Source: Pseudobacillus lumedeiriae (GTDB lineage Bacteria; Bacillota; Bacilli; Bacillales; Domibacillaceae). Taken from it: a DNA stretch of 64,000 nucleotides. This document shows, in pieces, positions 35,492-43,396 of this stretch. The notes beneath the pieces were generated by a model, which did not search any database, had not been told where the DNA came from, and saw only the letters and a program-made list of their open reading frames with translations. A program made the position numbers and the translations under genes. The DNA is taken from positions 61,239 to 125,238 of the forward strand of contig NZ_JAUIYO010000007.1 in the NCBI RefSeq assembly GCF_044891285.1, read 5' to 3'. Position 1 is the first letter of the stretch. Every line of letters starts with the position of its first letter.

Positions 35492-36331
35492 CTATTCTTT
35501 TAATGTTTCTAAATCTGGCTGTACCCCAAACCATTTCTCATATATTTTGGCATATGTCCCGTTTTCGATAAGCTTCGTAAGAGCTGCATCAAATTCAGCT
35601 TTTAGTGGGCTGCCTTTTTGGAACATCAATCCATAAAATTCATTGTCAAATCCTTCTTTATCTTCAACGACAACAAGTTTTTGATCTGGATTCTTTTTGA
35701 CATACTCTTCGAGTGTAGCATTGTCAGCAACAGCTGCATCAGCTCCGCCGCTCGTCAATTCCAAAATAACTAGATTATTATTTTCGAATTTTTTAACATT
35801 TGGATTGTTTTTCCCAAGAACTTTGTCAATAGCTGCCTGTCCGGATGCTCCGTTTTGAATGGCTACTACTTTGCCTTTTAGGTCAGCTATACTTTTAATA
35901 TCACTGCCTTCAGGAACTAAAATCTTGTTTGTTGATAGAAAGTAAGGAACTGAAAAATCATAGGTTTGCTTCCGGTCCTCACTGATTGTAATAGCAGATA
36001 ATCCAAAGTCAGAAATGCCGTCTTTAATCTCAAGAAATAACGGTTCCCATCCTAGATTGACGAATTCATAATCATATCCTGTTTCTTTTGCAAGCTCCAC
36101 CAATAAATCGGCATCAAATCCTACAATTTTACCGTTTTCAATTGATTCAAATGGCGGATAATGCGCATCTGTTCCAACCTTTAGTTTTTTCTTACCTTCA
36201 CCAGATGATCCATTACTCTCATTATTTGGCTTATTATTGCTTGCGCTGTCCGTCTGCGTCGGGCTTGTCCCACAAGCCGCTAAAATAAGTGTGAAAACCA
36301 TGACTAAAGCAAAAAGTGTAATTTTTCTCAT
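35492..36331 (-). CDS. Amino acid-binding lipoprotein of the ABC transporter
   Basis: The ATG at 36331 follows AGGGGGTAG and gives 279 residues. A lipoprotein signal ends with LAAC (lipidated Cys20), then a Ser/Asn-rich linker (about 21-47) and a type II periplasmic-binding fold starting LKVGTDAHYPPFESIENGKIVGFDADL, the family 3 signature. It captures a polar amino acid at the cell surface for the downstream permease and ATPase. Ligand unknown; arginine, glutamine or cystine binders share this fold. Confidence 0.93.
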   Translation of the reverse strand: MRKITLFALVMVFTLILAACGTSPTQTDSASNNKPNNESNGSSGEGKKKLKVGTDAHYPPFESIENGKIVGFDADLLVELAKETGYDYEFVNLGWEPLFLEIKDGISDFGLSAITISEDRKQTYDFSVPYFLSTNKILVPEGSDIKSIADLKGKVVAIQNGASGQAAIDKVLGKNNPNVKKFENNNLVILELTSGGADAAVADNATLEEYVKKNPDQKLVVVEDKEGFDNEFYGLMFQKGSPLKAEFDAALTKLIENGTYAKIYEKWFGVQPDLETLKE

Positions 36332-36611
36332 CGAGCTACCCCCTAGACATTTTATTTATTTTACAAAAAACAAGAAGTGTAACCATTCGAAGTGAATGCC
36401 CCCCTTTAAATAATTATGTGTTTCTAAAGTACCTGAATCACTTGGATGAATTTCCGAATTTTCTGTATTTTCAGATATATGCATTGTACATTTAGACCTA
36501 TATTTCCGCAACAAAATCTCTTTTGAATTCCTTAGTTGGTTAAAAATATGCTAGAAATGTTGAAAAAATATATGTTTACAAAAAAGAGAAAGTAAGAATC
36601 TCTAAAAAATC
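36332..36611. other. Upstream region of the ABC operon
   Basis: The promoter of the minus-strand ABC operon should lie here. AATTTTCTGTATTTT (36457-36471) matches 12 of 15 positions of the CodY motif and would suit an amino acid importer, but the DNA is very AT-rich. No gene was seen. Confidence 0.3.
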
Positions 36612-36656
36612 AAAAAACGGATTAGGCCTGCATTTCTTTGGGCCTAATCCGTTTGA
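36612..36656 (-). terminator. dapA terminator
   Basis: On the minus strand AAACGGATTAGGCC pairs with GGCCTAATCCGTTT and is followed by TTTGATTTTTT. Confidence 0.85.
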
Positions 36657-36749
36657 TTTATTCTTTGAAACAAATTTAACATGACTTACTTTTGTTCATG
36701 TTTAAATCCTTAATAATAAAACGTCTAATCTTTAAAAAATGTTATTTGT

Positions 36750-37637
36750 TTATGCGCTTTTTCCTTTTTCTACTAATTTCAGTGCTTGTTGCAAGGCATT
36801 TTGTTCTTCATCATTTAGAGGAACGATTGGTAAGCGAACATTGCCAACAGGGACTCCGTGTAGATTTAATGCTGCTTTTACAGGTGATGGACTTGGTGCA
36901 GCAAATAGTGCTTTGATGATTGGGAGAAGGCTGCGGTGGGCTAGAGCAGACTCTTGAAGTTTCCCATTCTTAAAGTGTTCAATCATCGTTTGCATTTCAT
37001 TCCCAATAATGTGAGAAGCAACCGAGACCACTCCTATGCCGCCAATCGATAACACTGGTAAAGTTAAACCATCATCACCGCTGTACAATGAAAAATCTTC
37101 AGGTGTTTGGCTGATGATTTCAGTCATCGCATCTAAATCGCCGCTTGCGTCTTTAATTGAAACGATATTTGGAATCTTTGCAAGGCGAACGACCGTCTCA
37201 ACAGACATATTGACAACACTTCGCCCTGGTATATTGTATAGCATGACCGGTAATGACGTGGATTCAGCAATCGCTTTAAAGTGTTGATACAAACCTTCTT
37301 GAGATGGCTTGTTATAGTAGGGAACAACGAGCATAATTCCGTCTACCCCGGTTTTTTCCGCAAGCTTCGTTAAACTGATCGAGCCTCTTGTGTCATTGGA
37401 GCCAGTACCAGCGATGACAGGAACCCTTCCGTTTACTACTTCAACTACGAATTGGAACAATTTTACTTTTTCTTCCGTCGTTAACGTAGGAGATTCTCCG
37501 GTTGTACCGGCTACCACTAAACCGTCCGTTCCGTTGTCAATTAAATAATTGATTAAGTTTTTTGCAGCATTAAAATCAATCTCACCATTTTGATCAAATG
37601 GGGTCACCATTGCAGTTAAAATTTGTCCGAAATTCAT
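36750..37637 (-). CDS. dapA: 4-hydroxy-tetrahydrodipicolinate synthase
   Basis: DapA condenses pyruvate and aspartate semialdehyde, the first committed step to diaminopimelate and lysine. The 295-residue TIM barrel has the pyruvate loop VAGTTGESPTL, catalytic Tyr in MLYNIPGR and Schiff-base Lys in SIKDASGD (about 161). TGGAGAAG precedes the ATG. The gene stands alone, without asd or dapG, behind a lysine riboswitch, so synthesis falls when lysine is plentiful. With ddh 7 kb away, the segment covers two steps of DAP supply. Confidence 0.95.
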   Translation of the reverse strand: MNFGQILTAMVTPFDQNGEIDFNAAKNLINYLIDNGTDGLVVAGTTGESPTLTTEEKVKLFQFVVEVVNGRVPVIAGTGSNDTRGSISLTKLAEKTGVDGIMLVVPYYNKPSQEGLYQHFKAIAESTSLPVMLYNIPGRSVVNMSVETVVRLAKIPNIVSIKDASGDLDAMTEIISQTPEDFSLYSGDDGLTLPVLSIGGIGVVSVASHIIGNEMQTMIEHFKNGKLQESALAHRSLLPIIKALFAAPSPSPVKAALNLHGVPVGNVRLPIVPLNDEEQNALQQALKLVEKGKSA

Positions 37638-37701
37638 TACTTCTCCACATCCTTTATCATTTTTATAACATAGAGGGAGAAGGGCAATTAGTAATTAACG
37701 C

Positions 37702-37945
37702 AAAAAAGCAGCAACGGGGCTTCGCTGCTGCAGTAGAAACAATTATGTAATAAAAATTATTTCTGCGCGTAAGATAGCCCTCCATATAGTTTCCTATATG
37801 ACAATTCTGTATTTATTCAATAACAGAACCAGCTTCAAGAGAAATGAGATTCTTTTCAGCTTCGGCAAATTCCCCTTTTCACAATCGTCATTGGACCTCA
37901 TTCATCCTCCTATTGTGTACTAATGGTCTTTGCGCCTCTATCCTT
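37702..37945 (-). promoter_or_regulatory. Lysine riboswitch (L-box) with terminator
   Basis: On the minus strand the conserved L-box pieces appear in order: GGATAGAGGCGC, then CATTAGTACACAATAGGAGG, GAAAAGGGGAATTTGCCGAAG, GAAGCTGG and, closing the aptamer, TGTCATATAGG...ATATGGAGGGCTATCTTA (about 37768-37943). A GC-rich hairpin GCAGCAGCG ... TTGCTGC followed by TTTTTT at 37702-37731 is the expression-platform terminator, 65 bases before dapA. Confidence 0.95.
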
Positions 37946-38193
37946 ACTTCAAAAAAATATTGAAATAAGTAAATATTCAATTGGATTAAATGATATCAGT
38001 TTTCTCGCTTGATTACAATGAAAAAAAGCCTTAACTATTGATAATGTTTCGTTATCCTTCTGTGATATCTGTCATCTATTCTTTATCTGTTTGTTCTTTG
38101 TATATAAAGTAACTATGATACGATTAAAAATATGAGCTTAATTATTCGTATTATTTAATATAACGTTACAGGAAAAGGGAAAGAGGGAACGTT

Positions 38194-38961
38194 GTGAACA
38201 CAGATCAAGCATTTGAGCTGTTAAGGGATGCAGGAGTAACAGAAGATAGGAGCATTCAAACCGTTAAACGATGGCTGCGTGACGGGAAGATTAAATATGA
38301 AGGAGGAAAAGGGAATAGAAAAAACGGATACATTATTGACGACACAGATCAAGTACTTGACCTGTTAAAGGATGCAGGAGTAACAGAAAGTATCGGCATT
38401 CAAACCATTAGACGCTGGCTGCACGGGGGCAGGATGAAATCCGAGGGGAACAGGAAAATCGAGTCAAGCATGGATGATACACCTTCAAAGCTGTTCACAA
38501 ATGGTCGTATGGATCAAAATACGGACGAGATCATCCGCCGATTAAAATTAAAAATACAAGCACAAGATAAGCATATAAAAGGAATAGAAGAACTACATGA
38601 GGTTGCAAAAAAAGGAGTACTTCAGCAGCGTGATCAGTTGAAAAGAGAAGTTATCGCATTAAAAAATGATGTAAATAAATTACAAAATGAAATAAGGGAT
38701 TTATTAAAACAAAATATTGAACTGCGCAATGAATGGAGAAAATTAAAAGAAAGTAAAAGAAATAAGTATCATTTCACCTCTACTACTCAATTAAATCATA
38801 AAAAGTTAGGGCTTTCAAAAATGGCCGATAATAAAGAAGTAGCAGCGGCATATAAAGGATTATTAAAACTCACTCATCCAGACCGCGGCGGCAATGCAAA
38901 GTTATTTCATTACATTAAGACTGACTACGACCATTTTAGAAACAGCATCGAAGGGAAATAA
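38194..38961 (+). CDS. Duplicated HTH - coiled coil - J-domain protein
   Basis: GTG 38194 behind GAGGGAAC gives 255 residues. Residues 3-50 and 51-95 are two homologous copies of a MerR/excisionase-like helix-turn-helix (TDQAFELLRDAGVTE ... IQTVKRWLRDGKIK and TDQVLDLLKDAGVTE ... IQTIRRWLHGGRMK). Residues about 108-188 are a long charged coiled coil. Residues about 204-252 look like a J domain: LGLSKMADNKEVAAAYKGLL, the HPD motif at 228-230 (LTHPDRGGN) and a final helix. The copies are also alike at DNA level, so the duplication is fairly recent. DnaK recruitment to DNA-bound partners is a guess. Not a family I can name. Confidence 0.75.
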   Translation: MNTDQAFELLRDAGVTEDRSIQTVKRWLRDGKIKYEGGKGNRKNGYIIDDTDQVLDLLKDAGVTESIGIQTIRRWLHGGRMKSEGNRKIESSMDDTPSKLFTNGRMDQNTDEIIRRLKLKIQAQDKHIKGIEELHEVAKKGVLQQRDQLKREVIALKNDVNKLQNEIRDLLKQNIELRNEWRKLKESKRNKYHFTSTTQLNHKKLGLSKMADNKEVAAAYKGLLKLTHPDRGGNAKLFHYIKTDYDHFRNSIEGK

Positions 38962-39157
38962 CGGTTAATCTTTGAATGTCTTTCATATAAGAATGATTCG
39001 TACTTTATATATCCAGATGAAAAGTGCTTGATATTATGTATGCAGCAGCTATTGAATAAGAGTAGGTTCTTTCATAGGCCAGTTTCCCATTACGTTAAAG
39101 TAATGGAGAACTGGCCTCTTTTATTATTTTCTAAATTAACTAGCAAAAGAACAGAAA

Positions 39158-39652
39158 TCAACCGCCTAATTTGGCTAATGTGAACAAATAATTATATTTC
39201 GTGGCGTGTTTCAGCTCATCTGTAATAATTTCGAATAACATTTGCTGATATACATAACCAGATAAGCATTGCTTGATTTTTCGATAGTTTTCTACAGCGC
39301 GGAGCTCCCCAAATAAAGCCGTTCTTAATCCTTCACTATAGCTCTCGGGTTGTTGGAAGGTCTCTTCTTCGGAAGGCGCTATATCTTGCCCTGTGTAACT
39401 ACGGTAAATAAGTCTAAACATTTGGTTGTGTTTTCTTTCATCATCCCTTATTGTGGCGATCACGTCTTTCGCTTCTTGTGTCGGTGCCATGGCGATTAAG
39501 TGCTGATAGAACAGCTCATCTTCTTTTTCCCCTTGAACAGCCTTTTTTACGCGTTCTAACGCTGAGGGCAAACAATGCTGATCCATTCCTTGAGAGAGTG
39601 AATTTTGGGGCGGACTGTATTGCCTAAGCGGATAACCGTATGGTAGATACAT
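39158..39652 (-). CDS. Ferritin-like-fold protein
   Basis: The second ATG of the frame follows AAGGGGG at good spacing, giving 164 residues. After a Tyr/Pro/Gln-rich head (MYLPYGYPLRQYSPPQN) the rest is a four-helix bundle with metal-ligand motifs: GEKEDELFYQHL, DDERKHNQMF (ExxH-type), GELRAVENY and DELKHATKYNYL. This is the rubrerythrin/ferritin-like pattern of Glu and ExxH ligands for a di-iron centre. The proline/tyrosine-rich N-terminus recalls spore-associated members. Function unknown; oxidoreductase or spore-coat roles are possible. Confidence 0.7.
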   Translation of the reverse strand: MYLPYGYPLRQYSPPQNSLSQGMDQHCLPSALERVKKAVQGEKEDELFYQHLIAMAPTQEAKDVIATIRDDERKHNQMFRLIYRSYTGQDIAPSEEETFQQPESYSEGLRTALFGELRAVENYRKIKQCLSGYVYQQMLFEIITDELKHATKYNYLFTLAKLGG

Positions 39653-39917
39653 GAAAAATCCCCCTTGCTTTATATTCATATGGGCAATATATTCACGCTT
39701 CCTGCTTTATGTGAGGGATTTATAAAATGTGAATTCAATAAAAATAGACTCATCGTATAAACCGATGTAAATATTTCCTTTATTGATTTAATGATGGAGA
39801 GTCCTTTTAAGTTTAGATCATATCAAAATCTTTTTTGAGAAGAGATTGAATGAAAGGGAAGAAAGTAGGGGTTTGTCTTTAACACTAATTACTTTTTTGA
39901 ATATTATGTAAATAAAA
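39653..39917. other. Intergenic region without recognised content
   Basis: AT-rich DNA between the ferritin-like gene and a family A repeat; I see no gene, riboswitch or clear terminator in it. Confidence 0.4.
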
Positions 39918-39997
39918 GGCTGTGTTAATGACTATTATTGATTGAAGCGGGAGGCGGGTGCCTGCAGCGGAAGTCAATAGGCGAGTTTAACAAAGCC
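39918..39997. repeat. Dispersed repeat family A copy
   Basis: GGCTGTGTTAATGA opens and TTTAACAAAGCC closes the 80-bp copy, with GATTGAAGCGGGAGGCG and GCGGAAGTCAATAG inside. It ends 23 bases before the orphan gene at 40021 and just upstream of its ribosome site. Confidence 0.7.
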
Positions 39998-40020
39998 TAA
40001 GTAAAAGGGGGTGAGTGAAT

Positions 40021-40818
40021 ATGTATTTAGTTGGTTTCTATTCGCCAAAAGCAAAATCAGGTGTAACGGAGTTGTCTTTATCCATTTATAAATGGCTTAA
40101 AAGGAACACGTATTTATCTGCGGCCTTTATTTCTTACGGGACTTTAGAAAAAGAAGAGCCTTCAAATGAGCTTGTTCATGAATTCTCAAAGTTATCATGG
40201 GCAGAACAAAAAAGAAAAGTTAAAAAGATGAAGAAAGAATACGATATCATTATATATGATGCATCTAGTCAACTTTCCGAAGGAGTATTAAAACTATTAC
40301 CGATAGTAGACAGGTTATTTGTCGTTGGTGAAGAACATAAAGATTTTGCAGTTAAACTATATCAAACGATTCAATTTAATAAAATCTTTGATAAAAGCGT
40401 AAAAAGTTTTATTTCACAGTTACAAGGAAATAAAACCGCCATTATCCGTGAAAATAAGGAAGGTCGTGTGATTGGCTTTAATTATTCAGAAAAAGAAGCA
40501 AATGATATTGGTCAAATGGTCTATACAGATTATGTTACTTATTATTTAGAGATGAAATTTATAGAGAAAAATAAAAAAATCTATAATAAAATTAGAAAAA
40601 TTCCTAAAGAAGAATTGCACAAAGGCTTATATGAACTAGGGATTGATTTTGAAAAAGCACTGCTCTTTCATAAATTTATTGTTCTGCGGGAAGTGTTAGG
40701 TCAGGATTACAACGAAGCACTTGAAAGCCTTTTTCCACTTTTAATTCATTCCTCTTTCGATGAACTATTACAAAAATTTCAAAAAGAATTATATATTATT
40801 GCGCAATTTAAAATATAA
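40021..40818 (+). CDS. Orphan protein with degenerate ParA/MinD-like N-terminus
   Basis: ATG 40021 follows AAGGGGGTGAG and gives 265 residues. The N-terminus (MYLVGFYSPKAKSGVTELSLSIYKWL) has the layout of a ParA/MinD deviant Walker A (beta strand, Lys-rich loop, GVT, helix) but lacks the canonical KGGxGKT. YDIIIYDASS at about 75-84 resembles Walker B, and IVDRLFVVGE the following strand. The C-terminal half is Lys-rich and helical. ATP binding is therefore doubtful. The gene is more AT-rich than its neighbours and alone between a repeat and a convergent gene, so it may be acquired. No function is claimed. Confidence 0.65.
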   Translation: MYLVGFYSPKAKSGVTELSLSIYKWLKRNTYLSAAFISYGTLEKEEPSNELVHEFSKLSWAEQKRKVKKMKKEYDIIIYDASSQLSEGVLKLLPIVDRLFVVGEEHKDFAVKLYQTIQFNKIFDKSVKSFISQLQGNKTAIIRENKEGRVIGFNYSEKEANDIGQMVYTDYVTYYLEMKFIEKNKKIYNKIRKIPKEELHKGLYELGIDFEKALLFHKFIVLREVLGQDYNEALESLFPLLIHSSFDELLQKFQKELYIIAQFKI

Positions 40819-40920
40819 TATATCCACTGATCATTCCTCTAAAGACTCTTCATTTATATTCCTATAGGTAACATATTCAAATCTTTTGCTTTAGGTGATA
40901 GATTTATGTCATGCGGAAGA

Positions 40921-40974
40921 AAAAAGGGACAGACTTCATAGCCCGATGGCTGAGAGGTCTGTCCCTTTTAAATA
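40921..40974. terminator. Bidirectional terminator
   Basis: AAAAGGGACAGAC / GTCTGTCCCTTTT lies between the orphan gene and the convergent dicarboxylate carrier, with A- and T-runs outside the stem. Confidence 0.8.
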
Positions 40975-40979
40975 TAAAA

Positions 40980-42257
40980 TTAAGCTGCTTTTTCTTTTTT
41001 AATAGAAAGGAGGTATTTTTGTCCTTTTAAGGAGTCGAAGCGGCCTTCCCATTTAGACATAACAACAGCTGCTAAAGAGTTACCCATTACATTTACTACA
41101 GTACGTCCCATATCTAGAATACGGTCGATTCCAGCGATGAAGGCGAGTCCTTCTAGTGGAATGCCTACAGATCCTAACGTTGCTAGTAGAACGACGAAGG
41201 ATACTCCCGGCACACCAGCAATTCCTTTAGATGTAACCATTAATACTAACATTAATGTAATTTGTTGTGTAATACTTAAATCGATTCCATACATTTGGGC
41301 GATAAAGATTGCCGCAAGTGCTTGATAAAGAGTAGATCCATCCAAATTAAATGAATAACCGGTAGGAATAACAAAGGAAACGACGTCTTTTGGACAACCG
41401 TATTTCTCCATTTTCTCCATTATTTTTGGAAGTACAGTTTCTGAGCTTGAAGTAGAGAAAGCTAAGATGAGTTCGTCTTTTAAGATTTTGACAAGATGAA
41501 TGACGCTTGTCCCGCACATCTTTGCAATAATACCAAGCACGACAACAACAAAAAAGAGCATGGTAGCGTATACACAAATGAGTAATTTACCGAGTGGAAT
41601 TAATGACTCGACACCAAATTTTGAAACAGTAACACCAATTAATGCAAATACACCAAATGGAGCAAACTTCATAATTTGATTTGTTACCCAAAACATAGCG
41701 TCCGCTGTACCCTGAAAGAAGGCAAGGACCGGTTTTCCTTTTTCACCGATTGCGGCAATACCTAAACCGAACATCACAGCAAAGAAAATGACAGCAAGCA
41801 TGTCGCCATTCGCTAATGCTTGGATGACATTACTTGGTACGATATTGACAAATGTATCAGCAAAACTGTGGCTCGTTACTTCATTTGTTGTTTCAACATA
41901 TTGTTGAATATCGCCTTTAGCTAATTTGGACATATCGATGCCTTCTCCAGGCTTGATGATGTTCGCTGCGAGCAAACCGACGACAATGGCAATCGTTGTG
42001 ACGACTTCAAAATAAAGAATCGTTTTTCCGCCAAGTTTCCCTAGCTTTTTCATATCTCCAGTTCCAGCAACACCAAGAATGAGTGTAGAAATAACGATTG
42101 GTACAACAATCATTTTAATTAAACGAATAAAAATATCTCCAATGGGCTGCAAATAAGTTGCAACTGCAGGGTTTCCATAAAAAATTGCGCCTACGGCAAT
42201 ACCTAAGGCTAATCCGACAAGAATTTGGTAAGCTAACCCAAATTTAAACTTTTTCAT
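40980..42257 (-). CDS. gltT: Glutamate/aspartate:cation symporter (DAACS family)
   Basis: The ATG at 42257 follows AAGGAGAGG and gives 425 residues. Carrier motifs are STSSSETVLP (hairpin 1), PTGYSFNLDGSTLYQA (seventh helix), the hairpin 2 region KGIAGVPG, and GIDRILDMGRTVVNVMGN with substrate-binding Asp, Arg and Asn. This is the GltT/GltP group importing glutamate or aspartate with Na+ or H+; C4-dicarboxylate transport (DctP) is the main alternative. GlnL-GlnK lies just upstream on the same strand. A cre site in the leader suggests catabolite repression. Confidence 0.9.
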   Translation of the reverse strand: MKKFKFGLAYQILVGLALGIAVGAIFYGNPAVATYLQPIGDIFIRLIKMIVVPIVISTLILGVAGTGDMKKLGKLGGKTILYFEVVTTIAIVVGLLAANIIKPGEGIDMSKLAKGDIQQYVETTNEVTSHSFADTFVNIVPSNVIQALANGDMLAVIFFAVMFGLGIAAIGEKGKPVLAFFQGTADAMFWVTNQIMKFAPFGVFALIGVTVSKFGVESLIPLGKLLICVYATMLFFVVVVLGIIAKMCGTSVIHLVKILKDELILAFSTSSSETVLPKIMEKMEKYGCPKDVVSFVIPTGYSFNLDGSTLYQALAAIFIAQMYGIDLSITQQITLMLVLMVTSKGIAGVPGVSFVVLLATLGSVGIPLEGLAFIAGIDRILDMGRTVVNVMGNSLAAVVMSKWEGRFDSLKGQKYLLSIKKEKAA

Positions 42258-42279
42258 ATAGTCACCTCTCCTTACATAC

Positions 42280-42293
42280 TGAAAACGCTTACT
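42280..42293. promoter_or_regulatory. Candidate cre site (CcpA) before gltT
   Basis: TGAAAACGCTTACT fits the cre consensus TGWAARCGYTWNCW at every position and lies 23 bases upstream of the start codon, where bound CcpA would act as a roadblock. Confidence 0.6.
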
Positions 42294-42372
42294 GAATCTA
42301 TACATCATTATAGGGAGGTGTTATTGAATCCGATAAAATCCGACAAACTTTTTAATAAATTTTTATTTTTTA

Positions 42373-42428
42373 GGCTATGTGAATGCCCCTTGTTGATTGA
42401 AATGGAAATCAACAAGAGAGTTTTATTT
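42373..42428. repeat. Dispersed repeat family A, degenerate copy
   Basis: GGCTATGTGAATG and TTGATTGAAATGG with GGAAATCAACAAGAGAG mark a short copy; the right end is lost. Confidence 0.45.
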
Positions 42429-42436
42429 TATAAAGG

Positions 42437-42480
42437 AGCAACAAGCCCCCATCTCTGAATTGGCGCAATGGGGGCTTGTT
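42437..42480 (-). terminator. Terminator of the glnK-glnL operon
   Basis: ACAAGCCCCCAT / ATGGGGGCTTGT with a 15-base loop, about 30 bases past the glnL stop; the T-run is poor. Confidence 0.7.
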
Positions 42481-42508
42481 CTATAAATAAAGTTTCATGA
42501 CTAACCAT

Positions 42509-43396
42509 TCAGCGGCCGAGCTTTTCAATGGTTTCAATATACAAAGCTTGCAGGAACTTTTTTATATTAATTTTTACTTTCATCGTTTCATTACTGCCTT
42601 CATCAATTTCTTTCATCCGTAGTCGAACTTCCTGAAGATCAAAAAAGCGAGGGGCGTAATATTCAAATTTAGGATTCGTATAATCGATGGAACCTAGTGA
42701 AGCTAAGTTATTAAGGGCGGCTATAATAGCTCGGCGGATTCGCTGCTCAATGGATTTGCTTTCTTTCTTTATATCGGACTCGCTTGTTTTATTTATCCGG
42801 GCCGCCGCTTCGTATAAATCTTTTAATGGAGGCAGCAGTGCGTCGTCCTCTCTTTGGTGAATGACAAACTCCATCATGAAAATAATATCTCGGCTTCCTG
42901 TTTCTCCGGTAATCCCAAGATCATTTAAGATAGATAGAATGACTTCCTTTACACTGCGCTGTTTTTGAGGGGAAATGGGCACTTCAATGTGGGCCAACGA
43001 CTCTCGGATTGCCATTAATGAATGTTTGAGACGGAATTGTTCGATCGTTTTCTTTAAAATGCTTTGCACTTCTACACGGTTAATTGGTTTGTGGATAAAA
43101 AATTCAATGCCTTTATCGTAGGCTTCTCCGACCATTTCTTTATTAACTATTTGAGAAATCATAATGAACTGCCCTTGAAAGCCCTGCAGTTTTAGTTGTT
43201 CAATCGTTTCGATCCCATCCAATTGGGGCATTAATAAATCAATTAAGACGACATCGGGCTGAGCAGCAAGGACTAAAGGAAGAGCCTTTTCTCCGCTGTC
43301 GGCCTCGCCTATGACGATGCCGAGTTCACCATCCGTAATAATGTTCTCCAGCATTCGGCGGCTTGCTGTATCGTCATCTACAATAAAGTAGCGCAA
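42509..43396 (-). CDS. glnL: Response regulator GlnL (YcbB type)
   Basis: The 295-residue protein starts with TTG at 43396 behind AGGAGTG. Residues 1-115 are a receiver domain with acidic DDD near residue 7-9, phospho-acceptor Asp in VLIDLLMPQLDG (about 52) and the Lys of FIHKPINR. The rest is the YcbB-type output domain with SKSIEQRIRRAIIAALNNLASLG, a probable DNA-binding helix-turn-helix. B. subtilis GlnL answers glutamine through GlnK and activates glsA-glnT. Neither target is here; the adjacent glutamate carrier is a likely one (inference). Its start overlaps the kinase gene by 19 bases. Confidence 0.88.
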   Translation of the reverse strand: MRYFIVDDDTASRRMLENIITDGELGIVIGEADSGEKALPLVLAAQPDVVLIDLLMPQLDGIETIEQLKLQGFQGQFIMISQIVNKEMVGEAYDKGIEFFIHKPINRVEVQSILKKTIEQFRLKHSLMAIRESLAHIEVPISPQKQRSVKEVILSILNDLGITGETGSRDIIFMMEFVIHQREDDALLPPLKDLYEAAARINKTSESDIKKESKSIEQRIRRAIIAALNNLASLGSIDYTNPKFEYYAPRFFDLQEVRLRMKEIDEGSNETMKVKINIKKFLQALYIETIEKLGR

